Shown piece after piece: positions 32,621 to 44,300 of a DNA stretch of 64,000 nt (position 1 is the first letter of the stretch; the number at the start of each line of letters is the position of its first letter). This stretch comes from Rhododendron vialii (lineage: Eukaryota; Streptophyta; Magnoliopsida; Ericales; Ericaceae): positions 26,672,501 to 26,736,500 of the forward strand of contig NC_080569.1 in NCBI RefSeq assembly GCF_030253575.1, given 5' to 3'. Made by a program: the position numbers and the translations under genes. The notes beneath the pieces are model-generated. The model ran no database searches, was not told where the DNA came from, and worked only from the letters and a program-made list of their open reading frames with translations.

Positions 32621-33660
32621 TTTCATCAATAGATAGATCATTCACATCGAAGTACAAAGTACGAATTCGGAGCACTATATCAATTCTAAAAGTCCACAAA
32701 ATAATCAAGTTTAACAATTCAATCAATACAAGAAATAAGCTGACCATAAGAAAGAAAAAAATAAAGAAAAGAAAAGTTCATCTGACGAAAGAACGGACCT
32801 GGGACCCTATAGTGAGCAAGTCACTACAGGGGTGAATTGACCATCCGAGCCGTTCATTTCAATAATTAATGGTTCAGATATGTTCCTTAACTTTTACAGG
32901 TCAAAATGTATACTATTATCGGTAAAAATTAACAAACATATATGAATCATTAATTGTCGAGATGAACGACTTAGATTGCGCACTATAAGGGTGCTACAAG
33001 GGTCCCCTTCCGAAGAAAGAACACTCATACGCAAGTAAAAAGATTTGAAATCATGATCTCTTCGTGAGATGCAAGAGTCTTGAGCAACTGAACTAACTCC
33101 AGTTCCATCATTCCTTGTTTTTGTTTTTTTTGTTTCTCCGATCCCCACTTCTAAATTTGAAGGGAATTCGGCCCTAGTTAATTGCATAAACTTTACAAGC
33201 GAAACTTCTTAAAAAAGAGATGCAGGAAGAAAAAGTGCAACTGGAGCTCTAAAAAAAAAAAAAATTGTAATCAACACGTGTGAATCGTACAATTTCATGA
33301 CCAAAAGGACCACAAAATCAAACACAATTTTCACACTTTTTTTTTCTTCTCATTTCACATTTTCACTCATCAACCTCAGCAGGTCCTCTTCATTCCATTG
33401 TCAGTTGTTCTGAAAGAGCCACTCCAACACGTAACACCACCACCTAAGGCGCAAGACGGGCGAATATATAAGCTAGTCTTAGAGAGCTCGGAGAGAGGCT
33501 CAGTAAAATAGGCATGCCTGTGAAGATGCGGACTACCTGCATCTTGACAAAAAAAGATCGCATTATAATTCAACAACATATGTACACAAACGCCATAGAA
33601 ATCTGTGGCAATTTTATTGTGATCGATCTGGTTTGTTGCAACTTCATACCTGCATTAATT
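32621..33660. other. Spacer between PPR-1 and the heat stress factor; includes a possible SINE
   Basis: No gene. On the minus strand at about 33110-33040, TTAGTTCAGTTGCTCAAGAC and, after 30-40 bases, GATCATGATTTCAAATC resemble Pol III box A and box B of a tRNA-derived SINE, followed by AAGGGGACCCTTGTAGC. The element boundaries are not resolved. Confidence 0.4.
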
Positions 33661-36600
33661 CTACCATAAATCTAACTTAGCCTCCTCTTTGGGCTTGTGG
33701 TTGCTCATATACTGAGAAAGGCATCCCAACAACTTCATTTCCAGTGCTTTGAAATGGGCAATCTGCATTTCCAGTTCCTCTCTCTCTCTCCTCAGGTTCT
33801 TGTTCTCTTCCATGAGTAGCAGCAGGTGATTTTGTTCCTCCATTGCTGCTGTTGCTGTGTGATCTTGAGATGCTTTTAGGTATGCCGGGAAGGCGCTGGG
33901 TTCGCCCTTCTTCCGGGTGATCTCGACAAGCAGATGCCTGGCCCCCCTTTGGAACTTCTCATGCTGGAATTCCCATATTTTGGAAGCAGTCTTCTTGAAT
34001 CCCTAATTTGGGTTGCATTCAGAATTATGAGCCAATTCAAACTAAAAAAACATGTGTTGTATTTTATTCCATGCATGCTGGCAGGTCTTGCATGCACAGG
34101 AGTCAAATCACATGTTTCGGAAATCGTCGGTATCTCTGTTCCGTGCAACTTCAATCTCAGAATTGCACATCGGTATTAGGTACAGGTGACACGTTCCCCG
34201 TGTTTCAAGCTAAATGTTTTGTTTTGTTTCGGGCTAGTATATATATGTCAACTAATCTTATTAGACATTTTTTATCTATCGTTGTTGCGGATGCATCATG
34301 AAATACCGACATTTATGGGTCAACCTATGAGTCGATATTTCACACATTGCTCCCTACGCACTCAATTAAAGCTACGTGAAATATCAACAATGAAGACAAT
34401 ATGGTTGTAAAAAAGGCTAATAGAGCATTTGATGCACATAAGCTAAGGGCTGGCCAGAAGTCCTAAAATAATTACCTTTCTTTTCGCTAATTCAGAAGGA
34501 TGAAAATTAAAGGACCCCCCGACCTTAGCAATGATTTTGGGTGTAATTATAGGGACTCAGACCACAAGAGATCGATCTCGAAAGAGATCAATATTGATGC
34601 ACCCTAAATTAGGTTTTCACAGCCCTACAAAAGGGGCTACCAAAACCTAGCATCTCACACACGACATCTAGTTCATAGTTCATAAGACTACTACACCCTC
34701 TGTCCGTATGAGAAAGAGCATTTCACTCTTAAGTTTAGCTGTATTGCAGACACTTAAAAACAAACTTGATGAACTGAACACAAAATACGATTTAGATTCA
34801 AATTAATAGATCCAAGATATATGGGCCAATATAGAGCTCATAGCAGAACCCCAATTCTGTTAGATCCCACATCGGGGAAACTTGAGAAAGTCAAGTGGAA
34901 TATAAGGATTCGTCCATCAGCTATTATATAACTTGAGGTTAACTTCTTGAGCCACGTGATTAGACGAATAATTAGCAGGTCAGCTGAGGTGGGTCGTTAC
35001 AAATTCCATAAAAGAGCTACATTAAACAAACTTAATTTGTTCAAGTCCTTAAAACTATAAACAAGGGACGACATGATCTAAAGTTAACTTCAAAGTATTG
35101 ATGCCAAACACTCAAACAGGACCTAAGATAGTTTCATATCATATAATTAAAATTTCGGCCCCTGGCCTCTTGACATTAATACCATTCAATAATGGTTTGC
35201 CATCTACTTTCAGTCATTTTTTATGCTTTGGCCTTAAATGGAATTCTGGCTTCGTTCCTGCTCATCAACTCAATACGATATAAGCTAGAACGGAATTGGA
35301 AAATGTTAGTATTATATATGATCTTGTTAACTCGATGTCCGGCCCATTAAAATGACAGAGTATTATGTACACTTGATAGGCCATGGTTAGAAAATATTAC
35401 GCACTGCTATATACTGTATCTAGTAACTAAGAGGTTTGCTACTAACACAATAATTCGCACAACAATGTGCACAACATGCTTTTGTGTTATTATTTATTGA
35501 CCGAATGTTACTTTACAATAACCAATAAAATGATGATAACACAGCATGTCGTATTAATAGATTGTCCCATGTGATGTACTTAACCAATAATCAGATAGGT
35601 CAAATTTTAACTCAAAAGTGGATTTAATTTCAAACTACCTATAAGACTAGGCATCCATCAAAGGGGTTTTTATTCTGACCCTTGCCTCAACAAAGGAACA
35701 CTCCTTTTTTTGGATCGGAAAAAAAAAAAAAAAGGAACTCTTTTTTCCGGCCACATTTTTTGCCTTTTTCGGTACTCTTTTTTTGACTAACATGCTCCAG
35801 TAGGCGGCTAAGGTTGAACGATTTAAATCATTGGCCATTTACTATTCCTCCTAGACATCTTTAGGTGTCGTTCTGCTTTTTTTTAATCCAAAACGAATGT
35901 AATTTTAAGCTTAAATATAATGAAAAATAATTTTTTAATTTTTTTGAACCGTTTAAAAGATCTCAATGAGATATATCAAATAAGATCCATATTGGTAGCA
36001 AAATTATTTGCGTAAACACATAATTTTTGAGTTTAAAATTACATTTCTTTTCTAAAAGTTTTTTTTTTTTAGAAACTGGGATGTGGCCTTAATCAACTGG
36101 CCGGCCAGTCTAATGAAGCCAAAGGCCGAATTAATGATACTTGGGTCCCACGCGAAGAAAACAGCATCAAGAAAACCCAATACCAGAAACTTTCTTGAGG
36201 TTTCATATATTATACTCCTATTAATTATTTTCAAATGTGTAATGCTACTGGTACAGCAGCTGCTGTACAGCAGCTGCGTACAGATCACTTTTGTCCCCGT
36301 TTCGGGTCTCGTAAAGATGATTGGGATCGCTTATTTTGTTCAAAATATTTTGTTTAAGGTCCTTGTAAAAAATCAACTCAATCCGATATCAGAGAGTGTT
36401 TACGAATCATCCAACTTTGCTTCAAAATTTAGCCTAAGTTTTGAAGCAAAATTGGATGATTCGTAATCATCCTTCCCGATATCGGATTGAGTTGATTTTT
36501 TACAGGGACCTTAAACGAAGCATTTTGAACAAAATGAGCGGCTCCGATCATCTTTGCGGGACCCGAGACGAGCGCAAATGTGATCTGTACACAGCTGCTG

Positions 36601-38549
36601 CTGTACCAGTAGCATCTCTCTTTTCAAATATTCCCTTGAACAAGCTTTACCTTTTGCTCCACACGAGATGTCTGTTCTCGTTCAAGATTGAAACTCATTT
36701 TAAGACACATGCATTAATTTTTTGCTCAGTTATTTTAAAAGGAGAGTTGGAGGTCGACCAACGGTAATGATACAGGCACACCAAGTCTGTGCATACAGAG
36801 CTATTGCCCCATAGCACACAAAGGCCAGAGAAAAACTGGCCAACCTGATTGCATGTATGCAATATTTGAGGGAGTGTCCATATCACGTACGTCTCGAACT
36901 CATAACCTCATGAAACTCAGGCCCTGTGAGAGGTGACCAGTGCCACACACATTCTCCTTGAAGTTTCATAACCCTCACTATGTCATTTATAAATCTAAGC
37001 TACTCCCATGCCCAAAATATTTTGTATGCTTCTTCCTTCATCATTGTATTAATTAATACTTAAAAATATGTTGGAAGGCATTGCCGCATTGCCAGGAGCA
37101 TTCATTCCCGGGAGGTGATATAACTCTAAAATTTTAGTTGCTATGTCTATTTGGTCCGTCCACTTTATACACTCTAACATGATATGCAGTGGACAACGAA
37201 ATTCAAATGCAAGCTAAGTCAATGGCTGATCCAAAAAAATTTAATTGTGGGGATGAACATTAATTGATGATGGCCTCTGGGGAAAAAAATTCCACAATCC
37301 GGCCAGTAGGGTGATTTTCTAAAAATTGAAGAGAATTGATTTTCACACTCTTTTTTTTTTTTATCCATACTTTTTTTTTTGTCTTTTAGCAAAAAATAAA
37401 AATTACACTTTCAATACTAAAAAATAAAAAAGGGAGTGTGAATAATAAAAAAGAGGGTGTGAAAATCAATTTCCAAATTGAAGTACATACAAGTTCAATA
37501 AAAGTGTATTTTGTACATTTTGAAAGAAAATCAAAAGTCCGAACCACCAAAGCTCCTCTTGTAGCTTATAATCAGTAGATTCAACACATAAATTGGGCAT
37601 CAAAACTCTAATATCAAAATAACGGAGATTATAAATCCCTACACTTGGCCGATCAAAAAAATAAAAAATAAATCCCTACACTTTGGGGAACTCGCATGGG
37701 TTGGAAAGGGGAGAAATGAAAAATAAGATAATTAAATTGGGTTCTAAAAGAAATTATCCAAAATCCAAAGGGGCCATGGTGGATCAGGCCACTTTCACTG
37801 GTTAGTCTGGTGGTAAGATTGAGCCATGCCGGATAAGTGTCCGGCAAACTGTAGGTCACGAGTTCAAAACTTTGTGAAACGCTCGACCCTTTAGGCCTCT
37901 TACAGGTCTATACACATGCCAGTTATTATCCACTTACGCTCCTAGAGCACGTCCCGCGCGTAGGGCTCTCCAGCATTGCATTTTTCACGCGGGACCCATA
38001 CTAAATTAAGTGTATGAATTCCATGGGAATTCAAAGGGTCTTGTATAGCAGAGTTCAAACCTGCAGCCTTCTATCTGTTCTAACACGAACCTATTTTTCA
38101 TGCTGAAAAGGGTACCCATCCATTCTATGTACTGTACTTTGAAGAACTATAACAAAAAAAAATCAGGCCTTTTACTAGACACGAGTCATTGACAATTCTC
38201 TTCGTGTATTTTTGTGCATCATGAGAGAGAGAGAGAGAGAGGGAGTTGTACTCACATAGGTATTAAGTTGGCGAATGAAGCTAGAGAAGTTACTGTGCTT
38301 GAAGTACTTAGGCAACATGAGCTCCGAAAACTCTGCCGGAGACCACACAACGAATCCGGTCCCTTCGTCATTCCACGACACTATCCTCCGCCCACCACCG
38401 TCACTTCCACTGCCATCTGCTTCTCTTTCTTCTTCTTCCTCCAAAAGATCGTAAGTTTTCGACAAAAACGGAGCCGGACACTTAGTCCTCGGTGTCTGGC
38501 CGGCTTTCCGGCGCCCGTCAATAATCCTGTCTGGCACATCAATTTCCAT
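33661..38549 (-). CDS. Class-B-type heat stress transcription factor, two exons
   Basis: Exon 1 is 38549-38256 (98 codons, donor GTGAGT) and exon 2 is 34002-33661 (113 codons plus TAG), phase 0, total 211 residues. The split after QLNTY is the conserved intron position in plant HSF DNA-binding domains. The domain spans about 24-125: [13 protein letters not shown], then [39 protein letters not shown], then [21 protein letters not shown] coiled-coil oligomerisation region (about 152-197, [20 protein letters not shown] onward) has the compact spacing of class B. The family binds heat-shock elements (inverted GAA repeats); class-B members mostly act as repressors or co-regulators. Oddities: an acidic Glu/Gly insertion (about 37-54) inside the binding domain, and no visible LFGV repressor tetrapeptide at the end (EEAKLDLW). 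The small size suggests a B5- or B3-like member; the subclass is not certain. The 4.25-kb intron holds several repeats. Confidence 0.9.
34858..35001. mobile_element. 144-bp solo LTR, probably of a TRIM-type retrotransposon
   Basis: Begins TGTTAGATCCCACATCGGGG and ends GGTGGGTCGTTACA, flanked by a perfect 5-bp duplication AATTC (34853-34857 and 35002-35006). TG...CA ends, very short length and 5-bp duplication fit a solo LTR. A close relative lies at 57141-57283. It is in the heat stress factor intron. Confidence 0.82.
36241..36616. mobile_element. Foldback MITE, about 375 bp
   Basis: Near-perfect palindrome: ATGCTACTGGTACAGCAGC at the left and GCTGCTGTACCAGTAGCAT at the right, with arms of about 185 bp meeting near 36430 (CTTCAAAATTTAGCCTAAGT). 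Lies in the heat stress factor intron. No confident target-site duplication. Confidence 0.8.
36755..36960 (-). mobile_element. Possible tRNA-derived SINE
   Basis: On the minus strand GGTTATGAGTTCGAGACG resembles a Pol III box B, preceded at tRNA-like distance by GGTCACCTCTCACAGGGCC. Downstream sequence ends in TGTGCCTGTATCATTACCG. The box A match is weak and no duplication is seen, so the call is tentative. Confidence 0.35.
37795..37990 (+). mobile_element. Possible tRNA-derived SINE
   Basis: CACTGGTTAGTCTGGTGGTA (box A-like) is followed about 58 bases later by GGTCACGAGTTCAAAAC (box B-like), the spacing of a tRNA promoter. The phrase GTCACGAGTTC is common in plant SINE heads. Boundaries are not resolved. 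Confidence 0.45.
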
Positions 38550-38605
38550 CTTCTATTCTTCTTCTCCTTCTTCTTCTTCTTCTTCTTTTTCCAGACGTAT
38601 CCAAA
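38550..38605 (-). promoter_or_regulatory. GAA-repeat leader of the heat stress factor gene
   Basis: On the gene strand the 50 bases before the ATG at 38549 are almost pure GAA/GGA repeats (for example AAGAAGAAGAAGAAGAAG). Isolated GAA units are half of a heat-shock element, but the units here are all direct, without inverted TTC partners, so a simple purine-rich leader is as likely. Confidence 0.45.
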
Positions 38606-38980
38606 GAGATCCTTGGTGCAGATTATTCTCACTTGTCTGCTACAACAGCCCTAGTTCTTGGAAACTACTAGTGCACAGTCTAAGGAAGGTGGCATAGTTT
38701 TCTTTCCTTTTTCTTTCACTTTTTTGGGATGTCTTGGAAGTGATGCATGCAACTTTTTTCAAAGACCAAATGAGATGGTTTCCATAAGTTGGATTTTTCT
38801 AGCGATTCTCTTTAGCAATTTAGAAGATGGAAGGAAAGCGTTATTATCACAGGAAGGATGATGGAAGTTTCATGAAAATTGTCACCAAATGTTGACACGT
38901 GGCTGATATATAGTATTTCTAATACCTTGTGACAAAGACTTGTGGACTGATTAATTAGTTGAGTTTACATTAGGCCTAAA

Positions 38981-39077
38981 GTCCGAGTAAGTTAGAAAAA
39001 AAACGGACCTACTAACTTCCGCCCACAGTCCGAGTAAGTTACTTAAAAAAAAACCGGACTTGCTAACCTCCACCCAT
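38981..39077. repeat. Two-copy direct repeat, about 48 bp
   Basis: GTCCGAGTAAGTTA, an A run, CGGAC and CTAAC(T/C)TCC(G/A)CCCA occur twice in tandem (38981-39027 and 39028-39077). The surrounding spacer (38606-40210) shows no gene. Confidence 0.75.
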
Positions 39078-40223
39078 CAGGAGGAGGATAAATTGTCAAT
39101 AATTTCAAACTGGTTTGGATATCAATATGCTTTCACAGATATTAATACATTTTTTTTCAGATATCAATGCACATTTTACTTATTATCCTCCGCCTCTAGG
39201 ACAAATGTTAGCATTTTTCAAAAAAAAAAAAAAAACCCTATGATTTAGTGATGCTTGAGATATGCGAGATTTTTTTACGACAAAAATAAGCCAAAAAATC
39301 GAAAGCCACAAGAGTGAAAAATAATCGGACAAAGAGCAAAAGGAATTAAGCCAAGTAATTTATTTGAGCCAACCAGGTCCTTCACGGGTGCATTGAAAAT
39401 GTATGGTCATCAATCACACCAACGAGAGATTATTCAGTGTCGTGCCTCAAGACTCTCCTGACCACACATTGTTGTGAACGTTTTGCACTTAGTCTCGAAC
39501 TCCACAAAAATATGTAATTAAGAAAAGATCCGAAACACCACGTGACACCGACTCAGGGCTATTGAATAATTTTTCCACACCAACACGTTCAACAGATTAT
39601 GATCGTGACGGGAAATCCGAGGGCGGGCCGCGAAAACTGACTCGGCGTGGAATATTCTGGCAAAATACACAACTTTATGATGTCAAATCAGTAAACTTTC
39701 ACTCTTCACACAATTAACGGACAAGTATCGACAAGTATTCACATTCTCGCGTTAGTTCCCCCGAAAATTTAGTTTGACTGCAAGGATATTCCTCCATTAC
39801 CAAAAAAAAAATTTGTTCACATTCCATGTTTTAATGCAAGAGTAGCACTAATATTACACAGATTGAGTGGCTGCGATTTGATTAGATTTTAGAGGTTTTA
39901 ATCATCGAGCTAGTCATGAGCTAATTAGTCACATACAACGCGTGCGGATGCGCGGGCGTGAATCATCTCTCTAGAACGTTGAAAATTATTAAGGTTTTGG
40001 AGAAGTAAAAATTGAAAATACGCGGCACAGCTATAGCGATGAGTGAGAACACACAAACGATGCCGTAAGAGATGCCCTACAAAATACTGTATTCCAGAAC
40101 AAGCAATGTGAGTAAGAAAGGATACACTGGAAAATTTCTAAGGGTTGGTAGCAAACTTGATTTGACTGTCATGGTTGTTGGCTCCCACTAATGGAGACCA
40201 TGTGCTTAATTCTATAAATCAAG

Positions 40224-40433
40224 GATAAATTTTTCAGTGCCGAGCGGATACCACGGGTGTCCGCTCGGTGCATCTGGGCTGTTCATTTTTGGTTTTGGAA
40301 GAGTGATGGGGTGAGAGGAGAGAGAGTATTTTAATCTGGGCTGTCTAACACACTTTTGGACGACTCGAATGTGGGTACTTGGCACCACGTCAGCCGGATG
40401 ACGAAGTACCTACCGAGCACCCAAAAATTTCTC
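40224..40433. mobile_element. 210-bp MITE with 10-bp duplication (Mutator-like)
   Basis: Ends GATAAATTTTTCAGTGCC and (reverse complement) GAGAAATTTTTGGGTGC. Flanked by identical ATAAATCAAG at 40214-40223 and 40434-40443. The paralogous sequence near 48385-48405 lacks the insert, so the boundaries are supported by an empty site. Confidence 0.75.
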
Positions 40434-41164
40434 ATAAATCAAGTTTGGAAAGAACTTTACCCAAAGAGAAAATAATGTTTGGGAAGAAGCTTTTCAAAAT
40501 AATCGTAGAGAAGAAGCTTTTCACCTCTTTTAAATTCTTTTTTTTTTTTGGCCTCTTTTTTTTTTTTTTTTAAATCTATGGACTACGTTTGATACATATT
40601 TGTCAATTCTTTTGCTTTTTTTTCTTTATCTGCCTCAGACTAGGAAAATATGACGTTAGATAGCCTACGTAGCGATTTTTTGACAGTAAAAACTTTAGAA
40701 TGTTATTGCCTTCAAATCCTAAATGAGTCTTTGTTCATCATATGTGTCGCTTACAATAGTAACTTGAAAATTAATATAGATTATGGTAACTTGAAAAATA
40801 TAGACACTTTTTTAGAGCTATGTAATAATAATAAAAGTTGACTCTTATCAATTTAGGAACGAAGGGAGTCTATCTCTTTTCCATTTCCTTTTCCTGCTAT
40901 CCGAATAGTCTAGTGCTGAACATGACATGCACTAACATTGTTGTTGGATATTTAGTCTTTTAACTCAATTTAAAATGTTGACCACCGAATTCGGTGAGAA
41001 ACCGAACCGAATTGATGACCGTGTTTTCGGTTATGATTTAGATAAAGAGAATGTTACCGAAATCACAGTATGTGGAGCGGTTTGAGTTTCGGTTTTGGTT
41101 TTACCAATAATCGAACTGAACTGCACCATTGCCATCCCTAAATGCACTAGGATAATCTCTTGAG

Positions 41165-41384
41165 ACAGAATCGGCCCAATAGAATAGAGCCGACAAGGCC
41201 CAAACAAATATACCAGGCATAGCTATAAAACAAGCCCAAAGTTTCAAGGCTTGCAAGTCCGAAGACGTTGGGCTTGGGTTTTCGGCTCAAATTCCAGCCC
41301 ATAGTCCATAAGCCCCAAATATCTCTCTCTCTCTCTCTCTGGTATTGTACTGTACACACTGCTTCAAACTCTGCTCCTCTCAAG
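41165..41384 (+). promoter_or_regulatory. PPR-2 promoter with clustered GGCCCA/TGGGCT motifs and CT leader
   Basis: Within 140 bases there are five site II-type cores: GGCCCA at 41173 and 41197, AGCCCA near 41233 and 41298, and TGGGCT near 41270. Such TCP-bound motifs are common in promoters of plant genes for organellar and ribosomal proteins. A (TC)n tract follows at 41322-41340, then the ATG at 41385. The block is conserved in the truncated copy (49215-49330) and upstream of PPR-3 (52990-53180). Confidence 0.6.
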
Positions 41385-44300
41385 ATGAATCGCTCTCTCT
41401 CTAGCTCCCTCTATTCACGCTCTAAATCCACTTACCAAAACTTGTTAAAACCTTTCCTCAACTCGACCTCAACACTTAACTCCTCAACGATTGCATGGTC
41501 CGATCCGCTGTACAGAAGAATATCGCCATTGGGAGACCGTAGGGTTTCGGTAGTGCCGGTGCTCGATCAATGGGTACAAGAAGGAAATCTTGTCGACAGT
41601 AGACAGCTTCGACTCATCATCAAAGAGCTCAAAGTCTTCAGTCGCTTCCGACAAGCCCTTGAGGTTTGCGCCCCTCTCTCTCTCTCTGTATATTTTGACT
41701 CTCATTTTTGCTTAGTACGATTGGTTATAGGAATCCTTTAATACCAGTTGTTTTGTGTTCTGTTGTTCATTTGCATGGTAATGTGTACAGAAATTGAATT
41801 GGGTTTCTATACCTGCCCTCTCTGGTGCCTTATGGCTTTGATTTGGGGGATGGTTCCGCCGCAAAACATCCATTTAGATCCTCAGTTCTTGGAGGGGCCA
41901 CTGTTTCAGTGGTATGCTCTCTAATATTCTGAGAGCAGACATTTTGTGCATATATGTCAAAGGTTAGGTCTGTCTCCAATCTTTTCTGAGCCATACCCGT
42001 AAAATGACTGGTGACTACATAGGTTCTGAGGTGGTGGTTGTTGTTCATTTGATACCAAATGGCCAAATGGGTTATCAAAAGAATGCACATTTAGGTAATG
42101 GTTTTGGGTTTTTTTTTGTTGTTGTTTGGGACCTTTGGGTCATGTAAGAGTAGCATTTTGCTAAGGCTAGATAGTTGTATTTAGTGAATAGATATATGTG
42201 CTATTTTCTCTGAATTCATTGTTTCTCCTAAACGGAGATGCATTCATCTTAGCTTTTTAGGATTCTAGTAGATCTTGTCAGTAGAAGCAATGGTTGATCG
42301 GTGAAGGATTTAGGGGAAATTTCCGGTTGCAATAGAAAAACTTTGATAGTGGAGATGGTGGTAAAAAAAAATTAAATGGAATGTAAAATTACGGAATGTG
42401 AAAGTAGAGATTTACTAAAAGAAGTGAAGATTGGAAACCATGAGATACGACTAAAAGAACAATGTCGCTATGTAGATTTGATTATTAACAAGTGGAGGGG
42501 TGCTTCAGGCATGTTGAAATGACACTTACAATATTGAAGAAACATTATTTACAGAACATCTGTTATTTCTACAATGTAGTTGAAAAAATATCGAATAAGT
42601 TTGAAATATGTAAATAAAATGAGTGTAGTTGAGTTGATATTGTTAAGATGTGCGTGCGGCAAGCCTTTGAGAGATAGTTTGAGAAACCAAAATGTATGCC
42701 ATATTATGGGGTAGCAGCAGCACCAATTGAATGAGGTGTGAAAATAGATTAAGTTGGTTGGGTCACATTTAACAAGGACGAGTAGATGGGCAACAAAGGG
42801 CTATAAATGAACTGAGCCGTTCGTGAACTGTTCGAGGCTCGACTCGGTAAAGACTCGTTCGAGTTCGATTCGTCTACTAAATGAATCGAACCTGAACCTC
42901 AATTTTAGGCTCGTTTAATAAATGAGCCGAACATGAACTCAACAGTATTCGGCTCAATTAGGCTCGCGAATCTGGAGTATATGTGTATCATGGGGATTTT
43001 ATATAGTTATTTAGTGAAAATTTTAAAACTTGTACAAGTCTAAACGTTTACAATATATGTTTTTATCATTTTATATGTATATGATGAAAATTTTATTTGC
43101 AGTTTTAGACCTGTATGAGAGCATAAAAATATGATATTATTGGATCGTTAAGGCTTGTGAACAAGCTCGAGTTCGACCCAAACCTGGGCAAGCTCGGTTC
43201 GAGTTTGGCTCGTGATAATTTTTATTAAGTTCGGCTCAAGCTCGAGTTCGCTAAAAAACTTAATGAACGAATCTGAACATTCTAATATTCGGCTCGTTTA
43301 CAGCTCTAGGCAACATTAAGAAATGCATGGGTTTTCTTATTGTAAACGGAAATGCTAGGGGAGGGGAAGATCTAAATTGACTTGGAGTTTTGTGGCAAAT
43401 GTTAGTGTGATTGGCATTTTCCGGATTAGGACAAACCATTTTGAGTCTGTATTGTTTCTTTTTCCATTTGGTTTAGAGAGGTGGTGTGTAGCTTGTTGAG
43501 TCTAAATACTCCACCCGGTGGATTAAGTTTGGTTGATAAAGTCCTCGCCATGCAAATTCTCTTAAAATTCATTCTGGAATGGAACAAGCATATGCATTTT
43601 ATTTTGCATTTAGACTAATGATTTTCCATGCATCATATGATTTTTAATGTCTTATCATTTGAAGATTAATCCTTGTTTAGGATGCTTAGGCATTAGTCTT
43701 TTAGCTTGCCTTTGGAAGGAGTAGAAGAATATTTTCTAAGGCATGAGAATGCATTGGTTGGCCTTTGTATGAAAGAAGAAATTTTTCTAAGGTGCGCTCT
43801 AGCAGCGCCTTACGTTACATGGACACGGGTACGTGAATTGGATACGGGTGCATATCTAAGGGTCGGGTACCTCAATCCTAAAAAAAGAGGATTCGTGGAT
43901 ACGTGTCCGAATTTGGACACAGATACGGGGATACGCCACCTAATTTCCTAAATATTTTTGTTATGTTTTTATACTTAAAGAAACCCGTAACTTCTACACG
44001 CCAAAAAAAAATTGAGTATAAAATTATCATGTCATCATGTTCATAACAATAAAAACATAAAGTTACAGTCATAACTCATAAGTTTGCTAAGCATATGGAC
44101 TAAGAAATTGGGACAAACAGCATACCTTGTAATTGGTAAGTCACCAAGTAACCAAATTTCTGCCAAAAAAGGTGCAGTAGCCAGAAGTAGAGCGTTTATC
44201 ATCCACTGAACCAGCCCAGCCTGCATCAGTAAAGGCTTTCAACCTTAGGTGACCATGATTGGAGAACAAAATTCATTTACCTAGAGCCAATTTGAGATAT

